In this document: piece by piece, positions 35,180 through 43,774 of the stretch | How the letters are laid out: the number at the start of each line of letters is the position of its first letter | Position numbering within the stretch: the first letter of the stretch is position 1 | Assembly (NCBI RefSeq): GCF_014138265.1 | Contig: NZ_JACGXL010000001.1 | Location: forward strand, 628,525 to 692,524 | Reading direction: 5' to 3' | Length of the DNA stretch: 64,000 nt | Source: Dokdonella fugitiva | GTDB taxonomy: Bacteria; Pseudomonadota; Gammaproteobacteria; Xanthomonadales; Rhodanobacteraceae | Made by a program: the position numbers and the translations under genes | Notes under the pieces: generated by a model | Told to the model about the DNA's origin: nothing | The model's database searches: none | What the model saw: only the letters and a program-made list of their open reading frames with translations

Positions 35180-36877
35180 TCAATCGTCCGCCTTCGCTTC
35201 CCCTCCTACTTCCCGCGCGGCGTGCGGCAGCGCGAATACCACGATCGCGTCGTCGGTAAACACGGGAGCGCCGAGGCGCGCCTCGACCTTCGCCACGCAC
35301 GCCGGCATGTCCGGCCAGGCGACCGGCCACGGGAAGCGTTCGCCCGGCGGCAGCGTCCACGGCTTCAGGCGCAGCACGAGGTAATCGGCGCCCCACGTCG
35401 CACCGTCGAGGAGGTCGGCGAGCCGCGCGACGCGCGTGAAGCGGTCGCCGGTCGCCGTGTACGGATATTCATCCCAGCCTTCGCCCGTGCCGCAGACCGG
35501 TGCGACGAGCGCGTGCTTCACGTTCTGCCGATGGATCTGCTGCAGCCAGGGATCGGGCATGAAGTTCGATTCCATGAGGCCGGGCGCCTCGATCAGCGTG
35601 ACGCTGCCCGCGGGACGCCGTGCGAGTTCGCGGTAGAACGCGGGCACCGGCCCGAGTTCGAGCTCGGTGACGTAAGGATTGGCTTGCGCGGCGTAATCGA
35701 ACTGGAACAGCGCGTGCCCCATGAACTGGTTCGGCACGTAGTACCAGTGCGGCAACGGCCCGCGCCAGGCGAGCACGGCGACGAGCGCGCACGCGGCGAT
35801 CGCCGCGACTGCCGGCACGCGCAGCCGCTCGACCACGCCGGCGATGCCCTCGGCAAGGAACAGCAGCAGGAACGGCAGCACGGGTGCCGCATAGCGCACG
35901 AGCACTGGTGCGTGCTGGATCCATGCGGGCCTGGCCGCGCAGACGACGAGCGCGCCGACGACGCATCCCGACAGCACGAGCGCGACGAGCTCGCGCTCGC
36001 GCTGCCACAGGCGCCACGCGCCGAACGCGAACAGCGCAGCCACCGGCACGCTCGCCCACGCATCGGCGAGGCCGAACTGCATGAGGAACGTGCGAAAGAC
36101 GCTGTCGACGCTGACCGCGTTCGTGCCCGCCTTGGCCGCCATCGACGCCCAATCGCCGAGCAGCGGCGGCACCAGCGCGAGCGCGAGCGGGATCGCCGTG
36201 ACCACGCCGAACGCGACGAGCGAGGCGAGCCGCCGCGACGCCTCCGCGCGCGTCGAGCGGCCGATGCAGCCGCGCAGCGCGCCGAGGCCGTGCCAGGCGA
36301 ACGGCCACAGCGTGAACACCAGCGACAGCAGGTGCGCCCAGCCCGCGACGAATGTCGCGGCGACGTAGACGACGGCCCACGCGCGCGGCGATCCACGCCG
36401 CTCGTACGCGTTGCGGAACGCGACCAGCGCGACGACGCCGCACAGCGCGAGCAGCGCGTACGGCCGCGCGGTGCGACTGAAGTAGATCAGCGGCGGCGAC
36501 ACCGCGAGCAACGCGACCCAGGTCGCGCGCGTCGCCGGTGCGAGCGACGCACGCAACAGCCAGGGGGCGACGACGAGCAAGGTGCAGCCCGCGAGCAGCA
36601 GCGGCAGATGCATCGCCCACTCGTCGAGCATCGCGTGCTCGTACAGCCAGCGGTAGTACAGCGTGAGCGGGATGCAGTAGTCGGCGAAGCCGAAGTGCGT
36701 GGCGATGCCGGCCATGTCGGAGCGGATCAGCATGCGTATCGCGTGCCATTCGTCGTCGAACAGCATCTGCGTGCGCAGCTGCGACGCGCGCAGCCAGACG
36801 CCGGCGAGGAGTGCGGCGCCGGCGAGCAACCACCACGGCCAGGTGGCTCGCGGACGGCCGCGCGTCGCCTCGGCCAA
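35180..36877 (-). CDS. GT-C fold membrane glycosyltransferase (family 39-like)
   Basis: 565 residues with about ten to twelve helices and a C-terminal periplasmic part from around residue 400. After the first helix comes LRTQMLFDDEWHAIRML, the acidic DDE in the first periplasmic loop, the hallmark of lipid-phosphate-sugar-dependent GT-C transferases. IYFSRTARPYALLALCG is also typical. It starts, on present evidence, with TTG at 36877, two bases after the end of the GT2 gene; no better start is visible before the first helix. Together the pair looks like a dolichol/undecaprenyl-phosphate sugar synthase and the transferase that uses its product. Confidence 0.75.
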   Translation of the reverse strand: MAEATRGRPRATWPWWLLAGAALLAGVWLRASQLRTQMLFDDEWHAIRMLIRSDMAGIATHFGFADYCIPLTLYYRWLYEHAMLDEWAMHLPLLLAGCTLLVVAPWLLRASLAPATRATWVALLAVSPPLIYFSRTARPYALLALCGVVALVAFRNAYERRGSPRAWAVVYVAATFVAGWAHLLSLVFTLWPFAWHGLGALRGCIGRSTRAEASRRLASLVAFGVVTAIPLALALVPPLLGDWASMAAKAGTNAVSVDSVFRTFLMQFGLADAWASVPVAALFAFGAWRLWQRERELVALVLSGCVVGALVVCAARPAWIQHAPVLVRYAAPVLPFLLLFLAEGIAGVVERLRVPAVAAIAACALVAVLAWRGPLPHWYYVPNQFMGHALFQFDYAAQANPYVTELELGPVPAFYRELARRPAGSVTLIEAPGLMESNFMPDPWLQQIHRQNVKHALVAPVCGTGEGWDEYPYTATGDRFTRVARLADLLDGATWGADYLVLRLKPWTLPPGERFPWPVAWPDMPACVAKVEARLGAPVFTDDAIVVFALPHAAREVGGEAKADD

Positions 36878-36879
36878 GG

Positions 36880-37668
36880 TCAGGGCGCCCTCGCCGGCGC
36901 GTCGACCGGTCGCAGGCGATCGTGCGCGTCACGCGAGAACAGCGACGAGCGGCGCAGCCCCCACTTCCACAGGCGATAGGCCAGTGCGGTACCGAGCACG
37001 CCGAAACCGTAGACGACCGAGCGCCGGAAATCGATCTCGCTCGCCTCGGGGAAGTACTTCGTCGGGCAGGAGATCTCGCCGATGCGATGGCCGAACGCAT
37101 GCGCCTGCACGAGCATCTGGTTGTCGAACACGAAGTCGTCCGAATTGGCCGCGAGCGGCAGCGTCTCCAGCACGCCGCGCGAGAACGCGCGGTAGCCGGA
37201 ATGGAACTCCGACAGCTTGGAGCCGATCACGAGGTTCTCGATCGCGGTCAACGCGCGGTTGAACACGTACTTGTACAACGGCATGCCGCCCGCGATCGCG
37301 GTGTTGCCGAGGATGCGCGAACCGACGACGACGTCGTACACGCCCGAGGCGATCATCGCGGCCATCGCGGTGATGAGCTTCGGCTCGTACTGGTAGTCCG
37401 GGTGCAGCATCACGACGATGTCGGCCCCCTCTTCCAGCGCGAGTGCATAGCAGGTCTTCTGGTTGCCGCCGTAGCCGCGGTTGGCCGGGTGACGGTGCGT
37501 GCGGATGCCGAGCGATTCGGCGACCGCGACCGTCGCGTCGTCGCTCGCGTCGTCGACGAGCAGCACGCGGTCGACGACGTCGTGTGGTATCGCGGCGTAA
37601 CACGCCGCGAGCGTCTTCTCCGCGTGGTACGCGGGCATGACGACGACGATTCGGTTTCCGTGGAGCAT
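36880..37668 (-). CDS. Family 2 glycosyltransferase (polyprenyl-phosphate sugar synthase type)
   Basis: 262 residues. GT-A fold blocks: [40 protein letters not shown] (DDASDD nucleotide-binding region), [20 protein letters not shown] and the DxD-type [14 protein letters not shown], then VVGSRILG and [12 protein letters not shown]. Such enzymes transfer a sugar from a nucleotide donor to polyprenyl phosphate; the HPDYQY variant recurs in a bacterial branch of DPM1-like proteins. The C-terminal [20 protein letters not shown] may be a membrane-associated helix. The start at 37668 is chosen from homology (M[10 protein letters not shown]). In operon with the GT-C gene. Confidence 0.87.
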   Translation of the reverse strand: MLHGNRIVVVMPAYHAEKTLAACYAAIPHDVVDRVLLVDDASDDATVAVAESLGIRTHRHPANRGYGGNQKTCYALALEEGADIVVMLHPDYQYEPKLITAMAAMIASGVYDVVVGSRILGNTAIAGGMPLYKYVFNRALTAIENLVIGSKLSEFHSGYRAFSRGVLETLPLAANSDDFVFDNQMLVQAHAFGHRIGEISCPTKYFPEASEIDFRRSVVYGFGVLGTALAYRLWKWGLRRSSLFSRDAHDRLRPVDAPARAP

Positions 37669-37726
37669 GCGCGAGTGGTTCCGTTGCGGTGCCGCCGCGC
37701 GGACGGGGATCCTCGCGCGCATGGAA

Positions 37727-37803
37727 TGGCGACCCCGGCCCGATTCGAACGGGCGACCTCGCCCTTAGGAGGGGCGCGCTCTATCCAGCTGAGCTACGGG
37801 GCC
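37727..37803 (-). tRNA. tRNA-Arg (anticodon CCT)
   Basis: On the minus strand a full cloverleaf can be drawn: acceptor GGCCCCG/CGGGGTC with a G-C rich stem, D arm GCTCAGCTGGATAGAGC, anticodon stem CGCCC/GGGCG with loop CTCCTAA (anticodon CCT, reading AGG), T arm GCCCGTTCGAATCGGGC and an encoded CCA end at 37727-37729. Length 77 bases. AGG is rare in this GC-rich coding sequence. Confidence 0.97.
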
Positions 37804-37890
37804 GTGTGGCCGGCGCATTGTAGCGGCTCGGTCCGATGCGGCCTACCGTGCGGCTTGCCTCGTGCGCGTCGCGCCTCCATATCGCCAACC

Positions 37891-38730
37891 ATGCCCATGG
37901 AAACCACCGCGATGAACGCCTCCCCACGCCTGCCGACCGTCTACCTTCCGCACGGCGGTGGACCGTGCTTCTTCATGGATCCGCCGGCGCAGGCGCCGCA
38001 CGCCTGGGACGGCATGGCGGCCTACCTGCGCGGCCTCGCGGCCGCGATCGGCGCGAAGCCGTCGGCGATCCTCGTCGTCTCCGCGCATTGGGAGACGGTG
38101 CGGCCGACCGTGAACAGCGGCGCGCACCCCGGCATGCTGTTCGACTACTACGGCTTTCCGCCGCACACCTATCGCCTCGCCTACCCGGCGCCCGGTTCGC
38201 CGGTGCTCGCGGCGCGCGTGCGCGCGCTGCTCGCCGATGCCGGCATCGCGTCCGACGAGGACGCGACGCGCGGATACGACCACGGCGTGTTCGTGCCGTT
38301 CCTCCTGGCCTGGCCGGACGCCGACGTCCCGGTCGTGCAACTGTCGCTGCAGGCCGGGCTCGATCCCGACGCCCACCTCGCGATCGGGCGCGCGCTCGCG
38401 CCGCTGCGTGACGAGGGCGTGCTCGTCGTCGGCAGCGGCATGAGCTACCACAATCTGCGCGAGTTCTTCGCCGGCGACGCGCGCGTCACGATCGGTGCGC
38501 AGCAGTTCGACGAGGCGCTCACGCACGCGGTCGAGGACGCCGATCCGCGCGGGCGCGATGCACGGCTCGTCGACTGGAAGGCGATGCCCGCGGCGCTCGC
38601 CTGCCATCCGCGCGCGGAACACCTGCTGCCGCTCATGGTGGTCGCGGGCGCGGCTGGCGACGACCGCGGTCGTCGCACGTTCAACGACCGCGTGTTCGGC
38701 AAGGCCGTGTCGGCGTTCCAGTTCGGCTGA
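37891..38730 (+). CDS. LigB/DODA-type extradiol dioxygenase (YgiD-like)
   Basis: 279 residues from ATG at 37891; ATG at 37897 and 37912 are alternatives and none has a clear ribosome site. Class III extradiol dioxygenase fold: LPTVYLPHGGGPCFFMD, ILVVSAHWETVRPTVN and RGYDHGVFVPFLLAWP provide the metal-binding His residues, and VVGSGMSYHNLREFF the further conserved His. Related proteins such as YgiD open catechol rings like L-DOPA, but natural substrates are mostly unknown. Lies downstream of tRNA-Arg on the opposite strand. Confidence 0.88.
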   Translation: MPMETTAMNASPRLPTVYLPHGGGPCFFMDPPAQAPHAWDGMAAYLRGLAAAIGAKPSAILVVSAHWETVRPTVNSGAHPGMLFDYYGFPPHTYRLAYPAPGSPVLAARVRALLADAGIASDEDATRGYDHGVFVPFLLAWPDADVPVVQLSLQAGLDPDAHLAIGRALAPLRDEGVLVVGSGMSYHNLREFFAGDARVTIGAQQFDEALTHAVEDADPRGRDARLVDWKAMPAALACHPRAEHLLPLMVVAGAAGDDRGRRTFNDRVFGKAVSAFQFG

Positions 38731-38741
38731 CCGCGCCGCCC

Positions 38742-38879
38742 TCAGTCGCCGTCGAAGCCGTTGCGGAAGATCACGAGCGTATCGACGTCGCTGGCGAGCG
38801 GGCCCGCATTGACGGTGAAGTCCAGGGTCGTCTCGCCGCGCCGAATACCGGAAAGTGTCCGACCATGGCGGTCGCGCAT
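38742..38879 (-). pseudogene. Orphan 3' fragment of an exported-protein gene bearing the IFRNGFD tail
   Basis: An open frame of 45 codons ends [20 protein letters not shown] then IFRNGFDGD and stop. The last nine residues closely match the ends of the subtilase-like protein (IFTDGFDGD) and of two others in the window. No signal peptide or domain precedes it; upstream sequence in this frame is cut off within 150 bases by the aldehyde dehydrogenase promoter region. The best reading is the surviving 3' end of a deleted gene for a secreted protein. A short functional peptide is possible but less likely. Confidence 0.6.
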
Positions 38880-38977
38880 GTTCGCCGGTGCGAGCCGTGC
38901 GCGCCATGGCGGCGCGGCCCGCCTCCCCTCGCAACCTCGGCGAGCCTCGCCCGCCGCCGGCCGCGTGCCCGTCCTGC

Positions 38978-38983
38978 TATAAT
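38978..38983 (+). promoter_or_regulatory. -10 element (TATAAT) for the ALDH7 gene
   Basis: A perfect TATAAT in a GC-rich region, 54 bases before the ATG at 39032; no good -35. GGAG lies at 39023-39026. Confidence 0.5.
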
Positions 38984-39031
38984 CGCCGGTTTCACGCGCC
39001 CCGCCGCGTCCCCGCTTTTCCTGGAGTCTCC

Positions 39032-40564
39032 ATGTCCGCGCAGATCCTCAAGTCCCTCGGCCTCGAGCCGGTCAATTCGGGTACCTACCTCGGCCACGGC
39101 GAATGGTCGAAGACGACCGACGCCGGCCTGCTGCAGTCGATCAACCCGAGCACCAACGAGGTGATCGCCGAAGTCCACTCGGCCAGCGCGAGCGACTACG
39201 AGACGATCGTCAAGCGCGCACAGGCCGCGTTCACGACCTGGCGTTCCACGCCCGCGCCGCGCCGCGGCGAGGCGATCCGCCTGTGCAGCGAAGCGCTGCG
39301 CACGCACAAGGACGCGCTCGGCTCGCTGGTCGCGCTCGAGATGGGCAAGTCCAAGCCCGAGGGCGACGGTGAAGTGCAGGAGATGATCGACATCGGCGAC
39401 TTCGCGGTCGGCCTGTCGCGCCAGTTGTACGGCCTCACGATGCATTCGGAGCGTCCGGGCCACCGCATGTACGAGCAGTGGCACCCGATCGGCCTGGTCG
39501 GCATCATCTCCGCGTTCAACTTCCCGGTCGCGGTGTGGGCCTGGAACAGCTTCATCGCGGCCGTGTGCGGCGACATCTCGATCTGGAAGCCGTCGCCGAA
39601 GACGCCGCTGTCGGCGATCGCGGCGATGAAGGTCTGCAACGACGCGCTCAAGGCGGCCGGCTTCCCCGACCTGTTCTTCCTGTTCAACGACGCCGGCACC
39701 GAGCTCGCCGCGACCTTCGTCGACGACAAGCGCGTGCCGCTGATCAGCTTCACCGGTTCGACGAAGATCGGCCGCATCGTCGGCGAGCGCGTCGCGCAGC
39801 GCATGGGCCGCTCGCTGCTCGAGCTCGGCGGCAACAACGCGATCATCGTCGACCAGACCGCCGACCTGAAGCTCGCGATCCCGGCGATCGTGTTCGGCGC
39901 GGTCGGCACGGCCGGCCAGCGCTGCACGACGACGCGCCGCCTGTTCGTGCACGAGTCGATCCACGACGACGTGCTCGCCAAGCTCGTCGCCGCGTACAAG
40001 CAGGTCGAGAAGAAGATCGGCGATCCGACCGACGCGAAGAACCTCATGGGCCCGCTCAACAGCCGCGACGCGGTGCAGGCCTACCTCGACGCGATCACGC
40101 AGGCGAAGGCGAGTGGCGGCAAGGTCGAGACCGGCGGCGCCGCGATCGAAGGCAGGGGCAACTTCGTGCTGCCGACGATCGTCACCGGCCTGTCGAACGA
40201 CGCCGCGATCGTGCAGCACGAGACGTTCGCGCCGATCCTCTACGTGATGAAGTTCGGCTCGCTCGAGCAGGCGATCGACATGCAGAACGCGGTGCCGCAG
40301 GGCCTGTCGTCGGCGATCTTCACGCAGAATCTCAAGTCGGCCGAAGCGTTCCTCAGCGCGTCCGGCTCCGACTGCGGCATCGCCAACGTCAACATCGGCA
40401 CCTCGGGCGCCGAGATCGGCGGTGCGTTCGGCGGCGAGAAGGAAACCGGCGGCGGCCGCGAATCGGGCTCCGACGCGTGGCGCGCGTACATGCGACGCCA
40501 GACCAATACGATCAACTACTCGGACGCGCTGCCGCTCGCGCAGGGCATCAAGTTCGAGTTCTGA
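39032..40564 (+). CDS. amaB: ALDH7-family alpha-aminoadipic semialdehyde dehydrogenase
   Basis: Oxidises alpha-aminoadipate semialdehyde (or piperideine-6-carboxylate) to alpha-aminoadipate in lysine catabolism. 510 residues, very close in pattern to human antiquitin: [40 protein letters not shown], the active-site region [32 protein letters not shown] with the catalytic Glu, [20 protein letters not shown] with the catalytic Cys, and [20 protein letters not shown]. The near identity of the last block to ALDH7 makes the subfamily call firm. With gcdH at 52.7-53.9 kb it suggests a lysine or pipecolate degradation capacity. Confidence 0.92.
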   Translation: MSAQILKSLGLEPVNSGTYLGHGEWSKTTDAGLLQSINPSTNEVIAEVHSASASDYETIVKRAQAAFTTWRSTPAPRRGEAIRLCSEALRTHKDALGSLVALEMGKSKPEGDGEVQEMIDIGDFAVGLSRQLYGLTMHSERPGHRMYEQWHPIGLVGIISAFNFPVAVWAWNSFIAAVCGDISIWKPSPKTPLSAIAAMKVCNDALKAAGFPDLFFLFNDAGTELAATFVDDKRVPLISFTGSTKIGRIVGERVAQRMGRSLLELGGNNAIIVDQTADLKLAIPAIVFGAVGTAGQRCTTTRRLFVHESIHDDVLAKLVAAYKQVEKKIGDPTDAKNLMGPLNSRDAVQAYLDAITQAKASGGKVETGGAAIEGRGNFVLPTIVTGLSNDAAIVQHETFAPILYVMKFGSLEQAIDMQNAVPQGLSSAIFTQNLKSAEAFLSASGSDCGIANVNIGTSGAEIGGAFGGEKETGGGRESGSDAWRAYMRRQTNTINYSDALPLAQGIKFEF

Positions 40565-40696
40565 TCTCCGCGGGAATCCCCGGGGGCGCACCCGTGCGTC
40601 CCGGCAGGTGCTGCCGGCTTCCTGATAGGAACCCATGCCGGCAGCCGTATTGGACGTACGAAGGCGCGGCACTCGCCGCGTCGCCAGAGACGTCCG

Positions 40697-41191
40697 ATGA
40701 ACAAACTCGTCATTGCCCTCGCCGTGCTGCTCGGCGCGAGCGCCGCCGTCGCCACGCTCGCCGCCGCGTCGCGCAACGACCTCGTCCAGCGCGGCCGCTA
40801 CGTCGTCATGATCGGCGGCTGCAACGACTGCCACACGCCCGGCTTCGCGCTGGCCGCCGGCAAGGTACCCGAATCGCAGTGGCTGACCGGCGACGAACTC
40901 GGCTGGTCGGGCGCATGGGGCACGACCTACGCGCCGAACCTGCGCCTGCGCTTCGCGACGATGGACCTCGCCGCATTCAAGGGCTACGCGCATGCATTCA
41001 CCGCGCGCCCGCCGATGCCCTACTGGGCCGTCAACGCGATGAGCGACGCCGACCTCGAGGCACTGTATGCATTCGTGCAGTCGCTCGGCCCGGCCGGCAA
41101 GGAAGCACCCGCGGCGCTGCCGCCGGGCGTCGCGCCGCCCGGCCCGGTCGTGCAGTTCCCCGCTCCGCCGCCGGCACTCGCCGCGCACTGA
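40697..41191 (+). CDS. Exported mono-heme cytochrome c
   Basis: 164 residues with a Sec signal ([20 protein letters not shown]). The heme-binding site CNDCH lies in [20 protein letters not shown], followed by [20 protein letters not shown] and [20 protein letters not shown], where a Met can be the sixth heme ligand. The Pro/Ala-rich end ([20 protein letters not shown]) may be a flexible tether. An electron carrier in the periplasm, like the cytochrome subunits of periplasmic dehydrogenases; no such dehydrogenase gene is adjacent. Starts 132 bases after ALDH7. Confidence 0.87.
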   Translation: MNKLVIALAVLLGASAAVATLAAASRNDLVQRGRYVVMIGGCNDCHTPGFALAAGKVPESQWLTGDELGWSGAWGTTYAPNLRLRFATMDLAAFKGYAHAFTARPPMPYWAVNAMSDADLEALYAFVQSLGPAGKEAPAALPPGVAPPGPVVQFPAPPPALAAH

Positions 41192-41286
41192 CGGAGCGAC
41201 CGCGCGCGGCGCGTTGAACCGCCGCGCGCGAGTGACTACTCTTGCGCACCGGCGCCGCACGCGCGCCGCATTCCGGTTTCCCGCGC

Positions 41287-41571
41287 ATGAACGCCACTCC
41301 TTCGCGTACGAGCACGACCGCGGTGCTCAGCCTCGTGTTCGGCATCGTCTGCTGGTTCGCGCTGCCGTTCATCGGCGCCGTCGCCGCGGTGATCTGCGGC
41401 CATCTCGCGCGCGGCGAGATCCGCCGCGCGCCGCCCGGCACGATCGAGGGCGACGGCATGGCGATCGCCGGGCTCGTGCTCGGCTGGGTCCATCTCGCGC
41501 TGTTCCTGCTCGCGTTCATGGCGATCATGCTGTTCTTCGGCGGCCTCGCGTTCTTCGCGCACTGGCATTGA
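41287..41571 (+). CDS. DUF4190-like small membrane protein
   Basis: 94 residues with two or three membrane helices ([40 protein letters not shown]) and the central loop [20 protein letters not shown], the conserved H-A-x-x-E-I-x-x pattern of DUF4190 proteins. Start at 41287 chosen because the preceding codons are hydrophilic and without a ribosome site. Function unknown. It ends 11 bases before pyrD and may be co-transcribed. Confidence 0.82.
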   Translation: MNATPSRTSTTAVLSLVFGIVCWFALPFIGAVAAVICGHLARGEIRRAPPGTIEGDGMAIAGLVLGWVHLALFLLAFMAIMLFFGGLAFFAHWH

Positions 41572-41582
41572 ACGGATCCGGC

Positions 41583-42614
41583 TTGTACGCACTCGCCCGC
41601 CCGTTCCTGTTCTGCCTCGACGCCGAACGCGCGCACGATCTCGGCCTCGCGGCGATCGAAGCCGCCTGGCGCACCGGCACGAATCCGCTGCTCGCGGCGA
41701 AGCCGCAGCCGCTGCCGGTCGATGCGTTCGGCCTGCGCTTCGACAACCCGGTCGGCCTCGCCGCCGGCCTCGACAAGAACGGCGCCCACGTCGATGCGCT
41801 CGCCGCGCTCGGGTTCGGCTACATCGAAGTCGGCACGACGACGCCGCGCGCGCAGGCCGGCAATCCGAAACCGCGCATGTTCCGGCTGCCCGAACACGAA
41901 GCGGTCATCAACCGCCTCGGCTTCAACAACGGCGGCGTAGACGCGCTCGTGCGCAACGTCGAGCGCGCACGCTACACGGGCGTGCTCGGCATCAACATCG
42001 GCAAGAACAAGGACACGCCGAACGAACGCGCGACCGACGACTACCTGCACTGCCTCGAACGCGTGTACGCGCGTGCGAGCTACGTCACCGTGAACATCTC
42101 CTCGCCGAACACGCAGGGCCTGCGCGACCTGCAGGAGGAGGAAACGCTCAAGCGCTTCATCGGCACCCTGCGCGACGCGCAGGAACGCCTCGGCGCGAAG
42201 CACGGCCGGCGCAAGCCGATGCTGCTGAAGATCGCGCCGGACCTCGCCGAGACGGAGCTCGACGCGATCGCCGACGTGCTGCGCGCGGCGCGCATCGACG
42301 GCGTCATCTGCACCAACACGACGATCGACCGCGCCGCGGTCGTCGGCCACCGCCATGCGGCCGAAGCAGGCGGCCTGTCCGGCGCGCCGCTGTTCGCACG
42401 CTCGACCGCGGTACTGCGCGGCATGCACGAGCGACTCGGCGACGCCGTGCCGCTGATCGGCGTCGGCGGCATCGTGCGCGGCGCGGACGCGGCCGCGAAG
42501 CTCGAAGCCGGCGCGACGCTCGTGCAGTTCTACAGCGGCATGGTCTACCGCGGGCCGGCGCTGATCGGCGAATGCGTCGAGGCGATCCGGCGCGGCCGGG
42601 GCGCCGGCGCATGA
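41583..42614 (+). CDS. pyrD: Dihydroorotate dehydrogenase (quinone)
   Basis: Membrane-associated FMN enzyme of pyrimidine synthesis that passes electrons to quinone. 343 residues from a TTG at 41583, chosen because [20 protein letters not shown] aligns with the usual MYxLxRPLLFxLDPERAH start of class 2 enzymes. Other blocks: [40 protein letters not shown], the catalytic loop [17 protein letters not shown] and the FMN phosphate site IGVGGIV with [10 protein letters not shown]. Overlaps murB by four bases (ATGA). Confidence 0.95.
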   Translation: MYALARPFLFCLDAERAHDLGLAAIEAAWRTGTNPLLAAKPQPLPVDAFGLRFDNPVGLAAGLDKNGAHVDALAALGFGYIEVGTTTPRAQAGNPKPRMFRLPEHEAVINRLGFNNGGVDALVRNVERARYTGVLGINIGKNKDTPNERATDDYLHCLERVYARASYVTVNISSPNTQGLRDLQEEETLKRFIGTLRDAQERLGAKHGRRKPMLLKIAPDLAETELDAIADVLRAARIDGVICTNTTIDRAAVVGHRHAAEAGGLSGAPLFARSTAVLRGMHERLGDAVPLIGVGGIVRGADAAAKLEAGATLVQFYSGMVYRGPALIGECVEAIRRGRGAGA

Positions 42615-43666
42615 GCGGGCACCACGTCGGCGCGGCGATCGCCGAAGGCGACGGCTACACGATCGTCGAGAACGCCTCGCTGCTCGGCCGCAACACGTTC
42701 CGCGTCGCCGCGCGCGCAGGCATGCTCGTCGACGTGCGCAAGCCGGCCGCGCTCGGCGAACTGTTCGACTACGCCGCGCTGCGCACGCAGCCGCTGCTCG
42801 TGCTCGGCGAAGGCAGCAACATCCTGTTCACGCGCGACTGGCCCGGCGTGGTGCTGGCGATCGCGGCGCATGGCGTGCGCGTGCTCGACGACGGCGGCGA
42901 CCACGCGCGCGTGCGCGTCGAGGCCGGCGAACCCTGGAACGACTTCGTGCACTGGTCGCTCGCGCACGGCTACGTCGGCCTCGAGAACCTCGTGCTGATC
43001 CCGGGCACGGTCGGCGCCGCGCCGATCCAGAACATCGGTGCCTACGGCACCGAGGTGCGCGAGTTCATCGTCGCGGTCGAGGCCTGGGACCGGCACGCGC
43101 GGCAGCTCGCGCGCCTCGACAACGTCGCGTGCGCATTCGGCTATCGCGACTCGGTGTTCAAGCGCGAACGCGACCGCTACGTCGTCACCGCGGTCGAATT
43201 CGAACTCGCGCGCGAGCGGCCGCTGCGCCTCGACTACGCCGGCGTGCGCGAGGAACTCGCCGCGATGGGCGTCGACGAACCCCGCGCGCCGGCGGTGGCG
43301 GAAGCGATCGCACGCATCCGCACGCGCAAGCTCCCCAATCCGGCGCTGATCGGCAACGCCGGCAGCTTCTTCAAGAACCCGCTCGTCGATCCCGCACTGG
43401 CCGACGCGCTTGGGCAGGCGCATCCCGCACTCCCCGCGTGGCCCGCCGGCGCGCAGAGCAAGCTGTCCGCCGCCTGGCTGATCGAAACCTGCGGCTTCAA
43501 GGGGCTGCGTGAAGGCGACGCGGGCGTGTCCGACCGGCACGCGCTCGTGCTCGTCAACCACGGCCATGCCACCGGTGCCGAACTGTGGGCACTCGCCGAA
43601 CGCGTGCGCGCCGGCGTGCGCGAGCGCTTCGGCGTCGAACTCGAGGCGGAACCGCTGGTCGTCTGA
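42611..43666 (+). CDS. murB: UDP-N-acetylenolpyruvoylglucosamine reductase
   Basis: NADPH- and FAD-dependent reduction that yields UDP-MurNAc for peptidoglycan. 351 residues, matching the longer type I (E. coli-like) form. FAD site: [20 protein letters not shown], and [20 protein letters not shown]. The active-site Ser lies in [13 protein letters not shown], and the end of the protein includes [20 protein letters not shown]. Translationally coupled to pyrD, an unusual pairing of pyrimidine and wall synthesis that may simply reflect packing. Confidence 0.95.
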   Translation: MSGHHVGAAIAEGDGYTIVENASLLGRNTFRVAARAGMLVDVRKPAALGELFDYAALRTQPLLVLGEGSNILFTRDWPGVVLAIAAHGVRVLDDGGDHARVRVEAGEPWNDFVHWSLAHGYVGLENLVLIPGTVGAAPIQNIGAYGTEVREFIVAVEAWDRHARQLARLDNVACAFGYRDSVFKRERDRYVVTAVEFELARERPLRLDYAGVREELAAMGVDEPRAPAVAEAIARIRTRKLPNPALIGNAGSFFKNPLVDPALADALGQAHPALPAWPAGAQSKLSAAWLIETCGFKGLREGDAGVSDRHALVLVNHGHATGAELWALAERVRAGVRERFGVELEAEPLVV

Positions 43667-43774
43667 GGCGTGCCGTCCGACGGCCGCCGCCTCGAACCGC
43701 GCGCGCGATCACAACCTGCGCCGCCGCTTCCGGCACAATCGCGCGACTTCCTTCGCGCTTCCGGAGCCGGTTCC

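Noticed and set aside
40611-40644. CTGCCGGC/GCCGGCAG inverted repeat after the ALDH7 gene as a terminator
   Set aside because: The stem is only eight bases with an 18-base loop and no T run; kept as a weak possibility only.
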